Shown in pieces: positions 1-9,779 of a stretch of 64,000 bases of DNA. The notes below the pieces were generated by a model, which was given only the letters and a program-made list of their open reading frames with translations, was not told the origin of the DNA and did not search any database. The stretch lies in NCBI RefSeq assembly GCF_000221185.1, contig NC_015865.1, forward strand, positions 682,001 to 746,000, in the 5' to 3' direction. A program made the position numbers and the translations under genes. Numbering within the stretch: position 1 is the first letter of the stretch; each line of letters begins with the position of its first letter. This DNA is from Thermococcus sp. 4557 (GTDB taxonomy: Archaea > Methanobacteriota_B > Thermococci > Thermococcales > Thermococcaceae).

Positions 1-771
1 CCCGACGGTAGCCAAAGGGATCAGGCACTGATTTCATTTGGATACTCCGGCGTGAACTCGTACTATAAAGGCTGGATTGATGGTGTTCTGAGCGTTAACA
101 ACGGCAATCTCAAAGGATTCTACTGGAGTTATGAGAGTTGCCTTCAAACCGGTAACTATGGTAAGAACGTTTCTAAGGAATTCATCCAATACATGTACGA
201 CTACATCCACGACCACGGGCTGGAGTTGATTTGGATTCCGGCAACTAATGATAGAGGCGTGTCGTATTTGAGCGATGATGCGTTTGACGGGATTCTCAAA
301 GTTGGCGGCTACTTTGATTACGTATTCGTTCAGCCAAACTATTATCAGAACAAAAACTGCATAGAGAACATTAACGGCACTGAACAAACGTTCCCGTACT
401 CCTATAAGAAACTCGTTGAGAAAATCAGGTACATTCACGATGGGCTACAAAAACAGGTCAGGAAACAAAATCCAAACACGGTAGTCTCAATAGAGATGGA
501 AGCAGACAGGACAGTCCTGGGCATTCCGTGCAGATATTCGGGCAGATGCCCCGAAAACATGGGATGCGACCACAACCTTAAAACCTGTTATGAAAACTGC
601 AGGGAGCACGAGCATGGGAAAGCAATAAACTATGCCCTAGATTATATGAGAGCATTACACGATACAGGATGGGAACCATCGGACCGGGCCTACTACTTCA
701 GCACTGACCTCAAAGTGATAGACGTGCTCCAAGAACGCTGCCGGAGGGAACTCAATGAACCGTACGTTTAG
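1..771 (+). CDS. DUF4855 domain protein, 5' end cut by window edge
   Basis: The frame is open from base 1, so the gene starts upstream of the window; the GTG at 52 is an internal codon. About 256 C-terminal residues are visible. They look like the DUF4855 family, a probable TIM-barrel, glycoside-hydrolase-like fold of unknown substrate: LKGFYWSYES, LELIWIPATN and FDYVFVQPNYYQ are the family-like strands. A Cys-rich insert (CRYSGRCPENMGCDHNLKTC) near the end suggests disulfides and an extracellular location. The 3' end overlaps the next gene by 17 bases, so they are probably co-transcribed. Base composition is AT-richer than the core genes of the window. Family call is moderate; enzymatic role is unknown. 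Confidence 0.6.
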   Translation, partial: PDGSQRDQALISFGYSGVNSYYKGWIDGVLSVNNGNLKGFYWSYESCLQTGNYGKNVSKEFIQYMYDYIHDHGLELIWIPATNDRGVSYLSDDAFDGILKVGGYFDYVFVQPNYYQNKNCIENINGTEQTFPYSYKKLVEKIRYIHDGLQKQVRKQNPNTVVSIEMEADRTVLGIPCRYSGRCPENMGCDHNLKTCYENCREHEHGKAINYALDYMRALHDTGWEPSDRAYYFSTDLKVIDVLQERCRRELNEPYV

Positions 772-1786
772 AGCAGCCATCACCCTGTTTTTCGCTCTCA
801 CACTCTTATCCAAGGCCGTGGTTTCAGCTGGATCGGGCGGTTCTGTCTACAACGTTCAGTACTCCGTCATATCCAACGGAAGCGAGGCTTTTATTCCCCT
901 CCTAATCCTCACCTACGGGCCATACTGCCCCCCACTTTCGGGAATTGACTGCGCCAATGCGACCACCGGGGAGGTTATTGGGGGAGAAGAGCATCTGCTC
1001 TACTTCAATGGCTCTCAGCTATACCTTCTAAACCTCACGCCCGCATTCCGAGCCCTTTATCCGAACTACAGCACGCTCCTTGACAGGTTCGAGGCCCTCT
1101 ACCACTACACTCTCGGCCATTCTCTTAATGGTGCGCGCTTCATAAACGGAAGCTGGTACCTGGATCTCACGTTCCGCCCTCCGATGACTCATGTCCGCGG
1201 TGTCTACATTTTCGATTCAGAAAACCTGTGCATTGAACCCGTTAATGTTAGCTGGTCCAAGCTTCCAAGGGGAAAAATCAGCGACGAGATAAACGGCTGG
1301 AAAATAGTGCTTCAGTCCCCGAGCTTCACAAAATGGGACTACGCAAACATGAGCGACGTGTGGGTCACGATGAGCGAGAACGCGCTGAGGTGGTCTCCTG
1401 GCTCCCCTGAAATCGTCAATTCGAGCGTTTTTCCTATTTACTTCCTCCTCAAAAAGGAGGGTCACGTGAAGAACATCACCCTCGTTTACCTTAACATGAA
1501 CGTTACAAGGGACGACTTCGTCCCGCCGAGCGCCCCCGTTCCAGGCTACTGGTTCCCAGACAGTGTTAAGATAGCCAATGTGACCACCTGCGAGAAAGCG
1601 AACGTGACTACATCCCCCAGTACGGCCGCTGAGACTAGTACCGTCCCTAACAGAACAACAATCTCATCAAATACAATGAAAACACCAACCAACACAAAAG
1701 AAACCAAAGATGGCATCTGCGGACCAGGGTTCATTGTTCTCTTGGCAGTCATGAGCTTGCTCCCAAGAAAAACTCCAAAGAGGTGA
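755..1786 (+). CDS. CGP-CTERM surface protein
   Basis: A 343-residue secreted protein. It has an N-terminal signal peptide (basic start, hydrophobic stretch to about residue 25), a beta-rich body with many N-x-S/T sequons, a Thr/Ser/Asn-rich linker at about residues 285-320, and the C-terminal tail ICGPGFIVLLAVMSLLPRKT. That tail is the CGP-CTERM signal of Thermococcales: Cys-Gly-Pro, a hydrophobic stretch, then basic residues, thought to mark anchoring to the cell surface. The ATG has a good site (GGAGGGAACTCA). The gene is a paralogue of its downstream neighbour: both share EINGWKI, KNITL and the FPD-VKI-NVT-C block. Function of the body domain is unknown. Confidence 0.85.
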   Translation: MNRTFRAAITLFFALTLLSKAVVSAGSGGSVYNVQYSVISNGSEAFIPLLILTYGPYCPPLSGIDCANATTGEVIGGEEHLLYFNGSQLYLLNLTPAFRALYPNYSTLLDRFEALYHYTLGHSLNGARFINGSWYLDLTFRPPMTHVRGVYIFDSENLCIEPVNVSWSKLPRGKISDEINGWKIVLQSPSFTKWDYANMSDVWVTMSENALRWSPGSPEIVNSSVFPIYFLLKKEGHVKNITLVYLNMNVTRDDFVPPSAPVPGYWFPDSVKIANVTTCEKANVTTSPSTAAETSTVPNRTTISSNTMKTPTNTKETKDGICGPGFIVLLAVMSLLPRKTPKR

Positions 1787-1791
1787 GTCAA

Positions 1792-2724
1792 ATGTCCCGA
1801 CTGGTGATTCCCCTCTTCATCGCCCTTCTTTTCGTCGCTGCCCCAGTTTCGGCAGTCTATTCCGTGCATTCAGGCGGTTTTCTATACGAAGTCCACAGCT
1901 CCGTCTTCTCAAACGGGACAGGGGCACTGATTCACGCCGAGGTTGACAACTACGGCATCACCTGCGGTATGGATTCCTGCTGGGCAGAGGTGTATGATGT
2001 TTATGATTATCTCCTCTTCTTCGATGGTTCTCAGCTCTACCTCCTCAACTTTACCCCCTCCGTACTCAGCGACCTCCCCCCTTATGCCCCAAAGAACGTG
2101 AGCGCCGTGTACTTCAAAGGAGTAACCTACGTGAACGGCTCCTGGTACGTTAACGTGCACGTCTTCGCCTACTCCAAGGAGAACCACAGTAGCGTGAACG
2201 TTGACTACGTTTATAGGTTAGATACGGGACAGTTCTGCGTTGAGCGCGTTAACGAGAGCTGGTTCCGGCTCAAGAAAGGGATGCTAAAGAAGGAGATAAA
2301 CGGCTGGAAAATCGAAGTCCCCGGAAATTTCTTCCTCGTTGCAAAGGCGAGTGATGCCAACCAGTCTCCCCTGCGACCGCTGGTTGTTAACTGGGCCCAG
2401 TTTCCAGTCTATTTCACTCTCAGAAAGGGCAATTTGACGAAGAACATCACCCTCTTCTACATCAACACAACCAGCACGATAAACGGCTTCTGGTTTCCCG
2501 ATGACGTTAAAATCGTTAACGTGACGGTCTGCAAGAAAACAAGCGCGAACACCCCAACCGGCACGCCCGCTGAGGCTAACCTTACCCCTCCAACAAGGGA
2601 GACGCGGTCAAACAAAACGGAAACAGCAACCAACACGGGGAACACCGAAACGAGCATCTGCGGACCCGGATTTATCCTCTTAGCCGCCTTAATACCCGTC
2701 CTGCTGAGAAGAGCAAAGCGGTGA
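1792..2724 (+). CDS. CGP-CTERM surface protein, tandem paralogue
   Basis: A 310-residue secreted protein, five bases after the previous gene and clearly its tandem duplicate. It has a signal peptide ending near VSAVYS, paired cysteines, conserved ERVNESW and EINGWKI segments, a Thr-rich linker and the CGP-CTERM tail ICGPGFILLAALIPVLLRRA. I chose the ATG at 1792 because GAGGTGAGTCAA sits at the normal distance; a GTG at 1783 in the same frame would place the ribosome site inside the gene. It faces trmBL2 tail to tail with 22 bases between the stops. It probably forms one unit with the upstream DUF4855 protein at the cell envelope; this is inference from gene order. Confidence 0.85.
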   Translation: MSRLVIPLFIALLFVAAPVSAVYSVHSGGFLYEVHSSVFSNGTGALIHAEVDNYGITCGMDSCWAEVYDVYDYLLFFDGSQLYLLNFTPSVLSDLPPYAPKNVSAVYFKGVTYVNGSWYVNVHVFAYSKENHSSVNVDYVYRLDTGQFCVERVNESWFRLKKGMLKKEINGWKIEVPGNFFLVAKASDANQSPLRPLVVNWAQFPVYFTLRKGNLTKNITLFYINTTSTINGFWFPDDVKIVNVTVCKKTSANTPTGTPAEANLTPPTRETRSNKTETATNTGNTETSICGPGFILLAALIPVLLRRAKR

Positions 2725-2746
2725 AAATGGATAAGAGAAAGAAGAA

Positions 2747-3538
2747 TCAGGCCTTCTTGGCCTGCTCCCAGTACTCGTTGAACTTGCCCTCAAAGAGGGC
2801 CTTGACGCGGAAGTCCTTGATCCATATCTGGGTCTCGTAGTTGAAGTAGCGAGCGGCCATGTCGAGGGCGAAGAAGACCTCATCGTCGCAGATGAGCATC
2901 GGGAGCTCGAGCTTGTCGATAACCTTGAGCTCGACCTTGCCCTTCTTGTAGTAGTCCATTATCTTGGAGGTGCCGAGCCTGTGGAGGACGTTCTCGGTGA
3001 CGATTATCTTGGCCTTGGCGCCGTTGTCGATGGCCTTGATGATGTCGCTCTCGAGGTTGATGGCGATGTAGCCGTCGTCGGCGAGGAGTATCTGCTCCCT
3101 GACCTCCTCGAACATCTCCTTGGTCTTGAGGGTGGCGTTCCTGATTCCCCTGACAACCCAGACCTTCTCGACGCCGTACTTCGGAATCTCGGTCTCGATG
3201 AGCGGGCTCATGAGCTCGAGGAGCTCCTCCTTTGCCTTCTTCTTGAGCTCAAGCTCCTCGGCGACGCGCTCCTGCCACTCCTCGATGAACTTCTCGAGGA
3301 TGTTCTGCGGGTGGACGGGCCTGTACTTGTTCACCTTGCCCGGCTGGCTGATGGCGAAGCCCTTCTTCTCAAGGCTCCTGAGGACGTCGTAGGTCCTCGG
3401 CGCCGGAACCTCCGAAACGCTCGCCAGCTCCGCCGGGGTGAGGACGCCAAAACCGACTAATGCCACGTACGCCCTGGCCTCGTAGAGGTTCAACTCAAAG
3501 TGCTCCTGAAGGAGCTCAACCATCCTGTCCTTGACCAT
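2747..3538 (-). CDS. trmBL2: TrmBL2, TrmB-family chromatin and transcription regulator
   Basis: A 263-residue TrmB-family protein. Residues 1-80 form the winged helix-turn-helix (LNLYEARAYVAL, PAPRTYDVLRSLEKKGF), followed by a helical linker (about 85-125) rich in Glu/Lys and a C-terminal phospholipase-D-like fold (KVWVVRGIRNA, FFALDMAARYF). It lacks the sugar-binding extension of TrmB and TrmBL1, as expected for TrmBL2. In T. kodakarensis TrmBL2 is an abundant DNA-coating protein that forms thick fibres and represses many genes. An in-frame ATG at 3583 is possible, but GGTGGT lies just before the ATG at 3538 and that start gives the usual family length. It lies next to reverse gyrase, another chromosome-structure gene. 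Confidence 0.92.
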   Translation of the reverse strand: MVKDRMVELLQEHFELNLYEARAYVALVGFGVLTPAELASVSEVPAPRTYDVLRSLEKKGFAISQPGKVNKYRPVHPQNILEKFIEEWQERVAEELELKKKAKEELLELMSPLIETEIPKYGVEKVWVVRGIRNATLKTKEMFEEVREQILLADDGYIAINLESDIIKAIDNGAKAKIIVTENVLHRLGTSKIMDYYKKGKVELKVIDKLELPMLICDDEVFFALDMAARYFNYETQIWIKDFRVKALFEGKFNEYWEQAKKA

Positions 3539-3581
3539 TCTTACCACCACCGCATTTCCTATTCTGTTTTTCGATTTCATC

Positions 3582-3597
3582 ACATATAAGTTTTTTC
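3582..3597 (-). promoter_or_regulatory. trmBL2 promoter (BRE/TATA)
   Basis: Read on the minus strand this is an A-run followed by CTTATATG, a good archaeal BRE/TATA. Its centre is near 3586, which places transcription start near 3560, about 22 bases before the trmBL2 ATG and upstream of the GGTGGT site. Confidence 0.6.
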
Positions 3598-3881
3598 CAA
3601 ATGTTGTTAGTGTCTTCGGTTATGTCCCGAAGATTGCCCCGGGATGACTTCCCGGGATATTACTGCCGTTGCGTATACATGCAAACTCATTACTACATCG
3701 GGATTTTAAAATTTTTGGTTTTACTTGGGAGCAAAATCACCCTGAAACCTTTTGTCGCCACGCAGTGCCCAAAATTCCGGAAAACCTGACCCTCCGTACC
3801 GGTACGGTCCAAACTTGATATCACCAAAAGTGTTAGAGCACAGAGTGTCAAAAAGTGGTAAACAACCAACGGAAAGAAACA
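3598..3881. other. Non-coding spacer with three perfect palindromes
   Basis: No convincing gene. From the trmBL2 promoter outward there are two adjacent hairpins: 3613-3633 (TCTTCGG, 7-base loop, CCGAAGA) and 3638-3656 (CCCGGGA, 5-base loop, TCCCGGG). Further on is a 14-base perfect palindrome CCGTACCGGTACGG at 3794-3807. At 3819-3835 TATCAC-caaaa-GTGTTA differs by one base from the Thermococcales glycolytic motif. T-runs on the minus strand near 3855 may terminate the reverse gyrase transcript. A 62-codon open frame at 3601-3789 has no ribosome site and no protein-like composition. Confidence 0.6.
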
Positions 3882-6800
3882 TTATTGGGGCTTTCCATTC
3901 CCCAGATAGCCCTGCAGCTCCCGGTAAAGCGCATTTAGAACCTCCTGGTAATCGACGCTGCCCTCCTCGATGCGGTCCATCATCTCCTCGAGTCCCCGAG
4001 TTTTCTCCTCGTTGACGAGGTCCTTATATTTACTAATGAGATAGTGATAAACCTTGATGCCCTGGTCAGTCGGCACCAGCTTCTTCCTGCCGCGGGTCTC
4101 GATGGCGTAGTAGCGCTGGAGGAGCGTCTGAACGATCTTCGCGTACGTAGATGGCCGGCCTATCTTGCGCTCCTTCATCAGGGCTATTATGTCGCCCTGG
4201 GTGTAGAGCGACACCTTCGGTGCCTTCCACTTCTTGGCCTCCACGACCTTCAGCCTGGCCCCTTTCTCCAGCATCGGGAGCTGCCTCATCGGCGGGCTCC
4301 TCAGCCGCGTCCAACCATCTTCAACAACCTCGACATAGCCCTCTACCTCGGTCTTTCCGATGCCCGCGTCGATGACGGCCCTTTCATGGATTATCCTTGC
4401 AGCCTTCATCTGGCTCGTCATGAACTTCTTGAATATCATGTCGTAGAGCCTGTAGTGGTTGCGGGTAAGGTTCTTCGGAAGCTGGAGGATTCCATCGCGG
4501 ATCAACTGCATCAGCCTGCCCGTGTCTATCGGCCTCGTTGGCCTTATGGCCTCGTGGGTTCCCTCCTCACCCCAGGGGCGCGGTTTAAAGTACTCCTCGC
4601 CGAGTTCCTGGGTGATGTACTCCTTAGCGATCTCTATTCCCGTGTTGCTGACGTGAGTGGAGTCTGTGCGGTGGTAGGTGATGAGACCCATCTCGAAGAG
4701 ATCCTGGGCGATGCGCATCGCCTCCGGCGCGGACAGCTTGAGGAAGGTCGAGGCGTCCTTGAGCATGGCGTCAGTTGTGTACGGCGGCGAGGGCTTCAGC
4801 TCCCTTTCCTCAAGCTGAACGTCCTCGACAGTGACGTACTCCGGCGGCTCAATCCCCTTGCCGTCCTTTCCGAGTTCTATCGTGACCCTGAGGTCGTTCT
4901 CAAGGGTCAGCCCCATGAAGTACGTCTCGCTCTCGGTGAACTCCTTGTAGCGCTCAATCACCCAGCCCAGAACCGGCGTCTGAACCCTTCCTGCGGAGAG
5001 GTTGCGGTTCTCGAAGACGCGCTGGAGTTCCTGGCTCAGTTCAAAGCCTATCCACCTGTCCTCTATTCTCCTCACTATCTGCGCGTTGACGCGGCCCTCG
5101 TTCACATCCCTCGCCTCTTCGATGGCCCTCATTATGGCCGGTCTCGTGACCTCGTGGAACTCTATGCGCTTGATGTTTGGCGTGTACGGACTCAGGACGT
5201 TCATGATGTCCCAGGCTATCTTCTCACCCTCCGTATCGGGGTCCGTCGCTATGAGTATCTCATCGACCTCCTGGGCGAGCTCGCGCATCGCCTTGACGTT
5301 CTGAAGGGCGTCGCGGACGTTGGTCGAGCCGCAGCGCGGACAGACACCTTTCTCCTCCCAGTCCACGAACTGATGACCGCAGTCGCGACAGCGCTTGATG
5401 GTGTCGTAGACGGGTATGAACTTCAGCATGCCGTCTTTCTCATCAACAAGAACGCCGTGGTAGCCCTCGTTCGTCACGAGGTCGAACATGTGCCCGCCGC
5501 TGGCGAGGATGGTCAGCATCATGTTTCCTATGCTCACCTCGTAGGCGACCAGGTCACCTATCCTCGTCTTGCTCGGCTGGCCGAAGAAGTTGGCTATCGT
5601 CCTGGCCTTGTTCGGGCTCTCCACTATCATGAGGGCGGATTTTACCAGATCTTTGACCTTGGCGCTTATCTTGCCTTCCATCACCAGCCTAACTTTCTCC
5701 CTGTCCTCGTCTATCTGCCTCAGAACCTCGTCGAGGTCGAGCTCCTTGAAGGGCACCATCTTGAACTCTGTGAAGCGCCAGCGCATCTGTCTGAGGAGGC
5801 CGTTGAAGACCTTCTCGTTGTCAACTATGAGCACGCTCAGTCCCTTTGTGATTCCACCGGCGAACAGCCTGCTCGTCCTTCCGGTGGCCTGGATGTACGT
5901 CCTGACGTCGGGGATCTCGATATACCACTTGCCATCTTCCTCCTTCAGGCTGATGAACGGGTCCTCGGCGAGCTTTCTGAGAACCTCCTCGTCCTTGAGA
6001 ACCCTCCTCAGGAACTCAACCAGCTCGCGGAAAACGCCGAGGACGTGGTTGTGGAACTCGTTCTCTATCGGCAGTCCCTCGGCCAAAGCTTCCTCGATCT
6101 TAAGTAGCTCAAACTGCGGAATGTTGCGTATCAGCCTCCTGAGCCTCGCATGGAGCTTTTCAGCCTGCTTCCGGTCTTCGTCGCTCAGGAAGTCCATGAC
6201 CTCACTGAGGAGGCCGAGGGCGCGGTAGATGGTCGGTCTTTCGAGGTCTATGGAGAAGCGGAACTTGGGAACACCGGTGAATATCGCGTAGCGGATGAGA
6301 TGGGGCATGTCGAGACCGCGGACGAGGGAGCCGTAGTATGTGGCGGAGCCTATGAGGTAGTCGGCCTCGCCGTTCTCGAAGCGTTCGATGGCCTTCCTGT
6401 TCTTGGAGCTGACGAGTTCAATTCTGAAGCCGCGCTCGCGGAGATAATCCGCCAGCTCCTCGGCGTAGCCCAGCCCCTGATCGATCGGGGTGAATATTAT
6501 GCCCCCCCTGCCGAGCATCGTTAAAAGGTCCTCCACGTGCTCCTTGATGTCCTTGCTCGGCTTTAGGTAGGTGTCAGCGACGTTCCTGAGGGCGCTTCTC
6601 CCGCTTCCGACCTCGAATCCAAGCAGCTCGCGGTAGAGCTTTATCCTGTCGCCCCTTGCCGAGCCCGTGGCCGAGGCTATTATCATGATTCCGATCGGGT
6701 TTTCGCGCTTGAACTCCTCTATATCGCGCTGGAGCTCCGCTATCTGAGCGTTTAGCTCCTTAAGTCTCTCCTCCCTGTCCTTGGCGCGTCCGTTCAGGTA

Positions 6801-7562
6801 TTTGGACATCTGCTTTTTAAGGCGAATTATCTCCCAGGCCTTTCCGATCACCTCGTCGTTGAAACCGAGGAGGTAAAGGGAGCGGTCTATGTTCTTGCTG
6901 GCCTTGAGAAACGCATCAACGTCATCGACGAATATGAAATCGAAGTGCCTGCCCTTCAGAACCTCATCGAACTTCCTGGCCATCCACTGGGCGCTGGTGA
7001 CGAGTATCCCGTAGTCCTCGTTCTGAATCTTGGCCAGCATCTCCTCCTTCTCCTTCTTCCGGAGGTTGCCGTGGTAGTAGGCGAGGTTGACCTCAACGCC
7101 CGCGTTCTCCGCTATCTTCCTAATCTTCCTGGCGGTCTGAACCACCAGCGGTGTTGTCGGCACAACTATGTAGCTCTTCTTTCCCCTGGTCGCGTGCCAT
7201 ACAGCCATGAACGCCCCGAAGGTGCTCTTGCCCATTCCAGTGGGGGCTATGATTGAGAAGCTCCTGCCCTTGAGGAGTCTCTTAACCCACGTTCTCTGCG
7301 CGCTCCAGAAGGTAAAGCCGGTGGCCTTTTCGAAGAACCCCTCGACTTCACGCAGCCCGTTCTCGAGGGAGTATATCCTCTCCCACTCCTTCAACGTGCC
7401 TCTGAGCTTCAGAGCGCTTCTAACCGCGGTGATGAGGTCAAAATAAGAATCGGCGGTGACGGTATCATCGAGACACTCGCTGCACGGGTTCTTATTGATC
7501 AGCCTCTCATCGGAGATTCTACCGAGGCAGTTCGGGCACATCTCCCGATAGATCGCCTTCAT
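3882..7562 (-). CDS. rgy: Reverse gyrase
   Basis: A 1226-residue enzyme that introduces positive supercoils with ATP, the hallmark protein of hyperthermophiles. The order is: N-terminal zinc finger (C9, C12, C27, C30); SF2 helicase-like half with Q89 and Walker A at 106-114 ([10 protein letters not shown]112), Walker B VDDVDAF and motif [10 protein letters not shown]; then the type IA topoisomerase half with [11 protein letters not shown] (Toprim), a second zinc finger (CRDC...CPRC) and catalytic tyrosine Y963 in [11 protein letters not shown]. Length is normal and there is no intein. The 52 bases before it hold its promoter and end at the SWIM gene. The next gene downstream on the same strand is trmBL2, after a 340-base spacer with its own promoter. 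Confidence 0.97.
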   Translation of the reverse strand: MKAIYREMCPNCLGRISDERLINKNPCSECLDDTVTADSYFDLITAVRSALKLRGTLKEWERIYSLENGLREVEGFFEKATGFTFWSAQRTWVKRLLKGRSFSIIAPTGMGKSTFGAFMAVWHATRGKKSYIVVPTTPLVVQTARKIRKIAENAGVEVNLAYYHGNLRKKEKEEMLAKIQNEDYGILVTSAQWMARKFDEVLKGRHFDFIFVDDVDAFLKASKNIDRSLYLLGFNDEVIGKAWEIIRLKKQMSKYLNGRAKDREERLKELNAQIAELQRDIEEFKRENPIGIMIIASATGSARGDRIKLYRELLGFEVGSGRSALRNVADTYLKPSKDIKEHVEDLLTMLGRGGIIFTPIDQGLGYAEELADYLRERGFRIELVSSKNRKAIERFENGEADYLIGSATYYGSLVRGLDMPHLIRYAIFTGVPKFRFSIDLERPTIYRALGLLSEVMDFLSDEDRKQAEKLHARLRRLIRNIPQFELLKIEEALAEGLPIENEFHNHVLGVFRELVEFLRRVLKDEEVLRKLAEDPFISLKEEDGKWYIEIPDVRTYIQATGRTSRLFAGGITKGLSVLIVDNEKVFNGLLRQMRWRFTEFKMVPFKELDLDEVLRQIDEDREKVRLVMEGKISAKVKDLVKSALMIVESPNKARTIANFFGQPSKTRIGDLVAYEVSIGNMMLTILASGGHMFDLVTNEGYHGVLVDEKDGMLKFIPVYDTIKRCRDCGHQFVDWEEKGVCPRCGSTNVRDALQNVKAMRELAQEVDEILIATDPDTEGEKIAWDIMNVLSPYTPNIKRIEFHEVTRPAIMRAIEEARDVNEGRVNAQIVRRIEDRWIGFELSQELQRVFENRNLSAGRVQTPVLGWVIERYKEFTESETYFMGLTLENDLRVTIELGKDGKGIEPPEYVTVEDVQLEERELKPSPPYTTDAMLKDASTFLKLSAPEAMRIAQDLFEMGLITYHRTDSTHVSNTGIEIAKEYITQELGEEYFKPRPWGEEGTHEAIRPTRPIDTGRLMQLIRDGILQLPKNLTRNHYRLYDMIFKKFMTSQMKAARIIHERAVIDAGIGKTEVEGYVEVVEDGWTRLRSPPMRQLPMLEKGARLKVVEAKKWKAPKVSLYTQGDIIALMKERKIGRPSTYAKIVQTLLQRYYAIETRGRKKLVPTDQGIKVYHYLISKYKDLVNEEKTRGLEEMMDRIEEGSVDYQEVLNALYRELQGYLGNGKPQ

Positions 7563-7614
7563 TTTCTCACCCTCTAAGTTTCTATTTGGTGCGTGGGGGA
7601 TTTATAAGGCTTTT

Positions 7615-8145
7615 TTAGAGGGCCGTCTCAAGCTCCCTCAGTTCGTTCTCGAGCCTCAGCGCCAGCTCATAGTCGCTGAAAACGTGCCGGTATTCCTCAA
7701 TCACCTCTTCAAGGAAGTGCAGGGCTTCCCTTTTCCCGGTCATGCCCACAAGCCTAAGTGCCCGCCTGAAAAGCCTCGCAACTTCACTCCCGCTCTCGTC
7801 GGTGCTGAGGGCAAAACGGAGCTCCTTAATGGTGACGTCGAGGGCCAGCTCCGGAACCTCCGCAAGGAACTCCATCGCAACCGCTTCAGGGAAGAGATCG
7901 GCGTGACGGTCGAAGGCCTCAAAGTAGAACCCGTTCTCGTGGGCCTTCATAACGGCCGCAACATGCTTGCAGTCACCGCCCAGAGGGCAGGTGCAGGTGT
8001 TTTCTCCCGTCGAAAGGTTCAGCTCCACGTAGTACGGGTAAGTGCCCAGGACCTTGGAAAAGAGCCTGTCACCGTACTTGACGACCCACAGGACCTTTCC
8101 CGCCCTGTAGTAGCGCTCGCCCTTCCTGAGGGTCTTCTCGTCCAT
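7615..8145 (-). CDS. SWIM zinc finger protein
   Basis: A protein of about 176 residues. The N-terminal 75 residues carry a SWIM zinc finger: a beta-hairpin (YYVELNLSTGENTCTC) followed by CTCPLGGDCKHVAAVM, that is C-x-C-x(n)-C-x-H. SWIM domains bind DNA or proteins and are often found with ATPases or recombination factors. The rest is helical with no recognised domain. I chose the ATG at 8145; a GTG at 8160 in frame is possible. It is divergent from the small gene at 8239 and lies directly upstream of reverse gyrase on the same strand, so the two may be co-transcribed. Its partner and function are unknown. Confidence 0.75.
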   Translation of the reverse strand: MDEKTLRKGERYYRAGKVLWVVKYGDRLFSKVLGTYPYYVELNLSTGENTCTCPLGGDCKHVAAVMKAHENGFYFEAFDRHADLFPEAVAMEFLAEVPELALDVTIKELRFALSTDESGSEVARLFRRALRLVGMTGKREALHFLEEVIEEYRHVFSDYELALRLENELRELETAL

Positions 8146-8238
8146 GGCTCTCACTCTCACCGCTTGACCGGGGTTGCTTTAAGCCTTTCGGACGAAAGCG
8201 TTTTATCCTCCGGGAGCATACTATAACCGGTGGTGACC

Positions 8239-8472
8239 ATGGATGTTTTTGAGCTGGCCAGGTGCTATCACGACGAGCTGGGCATAAAAGAGCCGAGCAT
8301 GGCCACGATGGCGGCGGAGTTCTTCGGCGACCTGGGTCTAAAGATAGCGGAGTTCCTCAAAGGGGAGGGCTACGCCGTCGTGAACACCAAGTTCGTCGAC
8401 TACGACAAGAGCCTCGTGCTGGGCATAACAAAAGGAGAAAACATATTCGAGATAACCCTTCGGAAGAGCTGA
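8239..8472 (+). CDS. Small conserved-looking protein, function unknown
   Basis: A 77-residue protein that I do not recognise. The ATG at 8239 directly follows GGTGGTGACC, so two in-frame GTG codons just before it are the ribosome site rather than starts. The sequence is protein-like: an acidic helical N-terminal half (FELARCYHDELGI, AAEFFGDLGLKIAEFL) and a beta C-terminal half (VVNTKFVDYDKSLVLGIT, IFEITLRK). There are no membrane segments or metal motifs. Its stop lies two bases from the stop of the convergent secreted-protein gene. Confidence 0.65.
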   Translation: MDVFELARCYHDELGIKEPSMATMAAEFFGDLGLKIAEFLKGEGYAVVNTKFVDYDKSLVLGITKGENIFEITLRKS

Positions 8473-8474
8473 CC

Positions 8475-9779
8475 TCAATACCGGTTCTCGTAGTCGAAGA
8501 CTATCTCCTTCTTTTCCCCGGGCTTCAGGGTCACCCTGAAGTCGATGTAGTTGGCGGTCTCTTCGATCGGCTGGACGCTCGAAGTCAGCAGCTTGCCCCA
8601 CTTGTGGTGCCTGACCACGACGGTCTTGGTCTCGTTCCCGAAGTTCTCGAGGGTTATCTTTATCTTGTAGTACGTGTAGCCCTCGCCGTTCCTCTGATCG
8701 AGCACGGTAGTTGTGCCTTTGAGGTCGTAGTCCCTGCCGATGCCTATCCTCAGCATCTCGCCTTTGGGGGTATGCTCGATGGCCCTCTCGCCGATGAGGA
8801 GAGACCCGTCGTCGGTCTCCCGGTATATCTCAACGATTCCCGCGGGGAGAACCTTCTCCGTCTTGAACGATATCGACTCGTAGACGGCCCCCTCTCCCCC
8901 GTACGGCCAGCTCTCGTAGAGGTATTCCCTCTCAAAGGGGACTTCGAAGTTGATGTAGGGATACATCATCTTGCTCGCGGGGTTCAGGTCAACGACGCCG
9001 AGCTTGTAGAGGTAGAACGCCTCTATCTTCTCCGGCTGGCCGACGTTGACCTGGTCCGTTCCCTTCTCGGCCATGGCGTAGAGAACCCTCGGCTGGGGAA
9101 CGTTCTGATACAGCTGGACGTCGCCGGCAACCAGGAGAACCTTCGCGTCCTTGAATTCCTGGGCGGTCGGGTTGTTGAGGACGATGTAGCCGTAGAGCTT
9201 CGCGTTATCGCCGATGTAGAGCTTGTACCTGCTCTCCCAGCTCATGTTGGAGACGCGGTAGACGATGCTCACGTTGTACTTTCCGGCCTCCTCCGCCTGA
9301 AGAACCGCGTAGACGCTCGCCTGCCCGCCGAGGTTTTTGGCCTTGAAGTACACGACCTCACTCGGGTTTATGAGGTAGTAGCCGTCGCCCTCGATGGCTA
9401 TCTTTCCGTTCTTGAATCCAAGGAACTTACCAGTAACGGTGTCGCCGCTCCTGAGCTTTACTTCAACCTCGCTTCCGACGTTGGCGCTGTAAACGTCCCC
9501 GGTTGAGCCTTTGCTGAAGACCCCGAGGACGTGTACTCCACCGTCAAGAGGTCTTATCGTAACTTCCGCTATGTCGAGCCCGGCCAGCTCCTCCAGGGGC
9601 ACGTCGTTCATTCCCTCATCCAGCTCGACCTCCATGACCTTCTCCACAACCCCAATCTTCGCGGAGTTGTAGAGAACGACGGTGGCCTCGCTCGCCGCCG
9701 CCTTCTCCCCCTGGAACGAGAAAACCGCCAGGATTATAAGTGCAATTCCACCCACTGCAGCTATCGCCTTCTTTCTCAT
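8475..9779 (-). CDS. DUF4139-like secreted or membrane-anchored protein
   Basis: A 434-residue protein with an N-terminal signal anchor (basic MRKK, then a hydrophobic run to about residue 25) and a long beta-rich extracellular part. YRVSNMSWESRYKLYIG, IVLNNPTAQEFKDAKVLLVAG and the C-terminal YYKIKITLENFGNETKTVVV resemble the DUF4139 family, where such segments form repeated beta domains. No catalytic motif is visible. The ATG at 9779 was chosen over the GTG at 9788 because AGGTGA lies five bases before it. It has its own promoter region shared with the divergent acdB gene. Role is unknown, probably at the cell envelope. Confidence 0.7.
   Translation of the reverse strand: MRKKAIAAVGGIALIILAVFSFQGEKAAASEATVVLYNSAKIGVVEKVMEVELDEGMNDVPLEELAGLDIAEVTIRPLDGGVHVLGVFSKGSTGDVYSANVGSEVEVKLRSGDTVTGKFLGFKNGKIAIEGDGYYLINPSEVVYFKAKNLGGQASVYAVLQAEEAGKYNVSIVYRVSNMSWESRYKLYIGDNAKLYGYIVLNNPTAQEFKDAKVLLVAGDVQLYQNVPQPRVLYAMAEKGTDQVNVGQPEKIEAFYLYKLGVVDLNPASKMMYPYINFEVPFEREYLYESWPYGGEGAVYESISFKTEKVLPAGIVEIYRETDDGSLLIGERAIEHTPKGEMLRIGIGRDYDLKGTTTVLDQRNGEGYTYYKIKITLENFGNETKTVVVRHHKWGKLLTSSVQPIEETANYIDFRVTLKPGEKKEIVFDYENRY

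Noticed and set aside
3601-3789. 62-codon frame upstream of trmBL2
   Set aside because: It lies over hairpins, lacks a ribosome site and has no protein-like pattern.
4044-6107. 687-codon open frame opposite reverse gyrase
   Set aside because: Shadow frame caused by the codon bias of a GC-rich gene; no ribosome site and low-quality composition.
3882-7562. Intein or frameshift in reverse gyrase
   Set aside because: Length, both halves and all motifs are continuous and normal.
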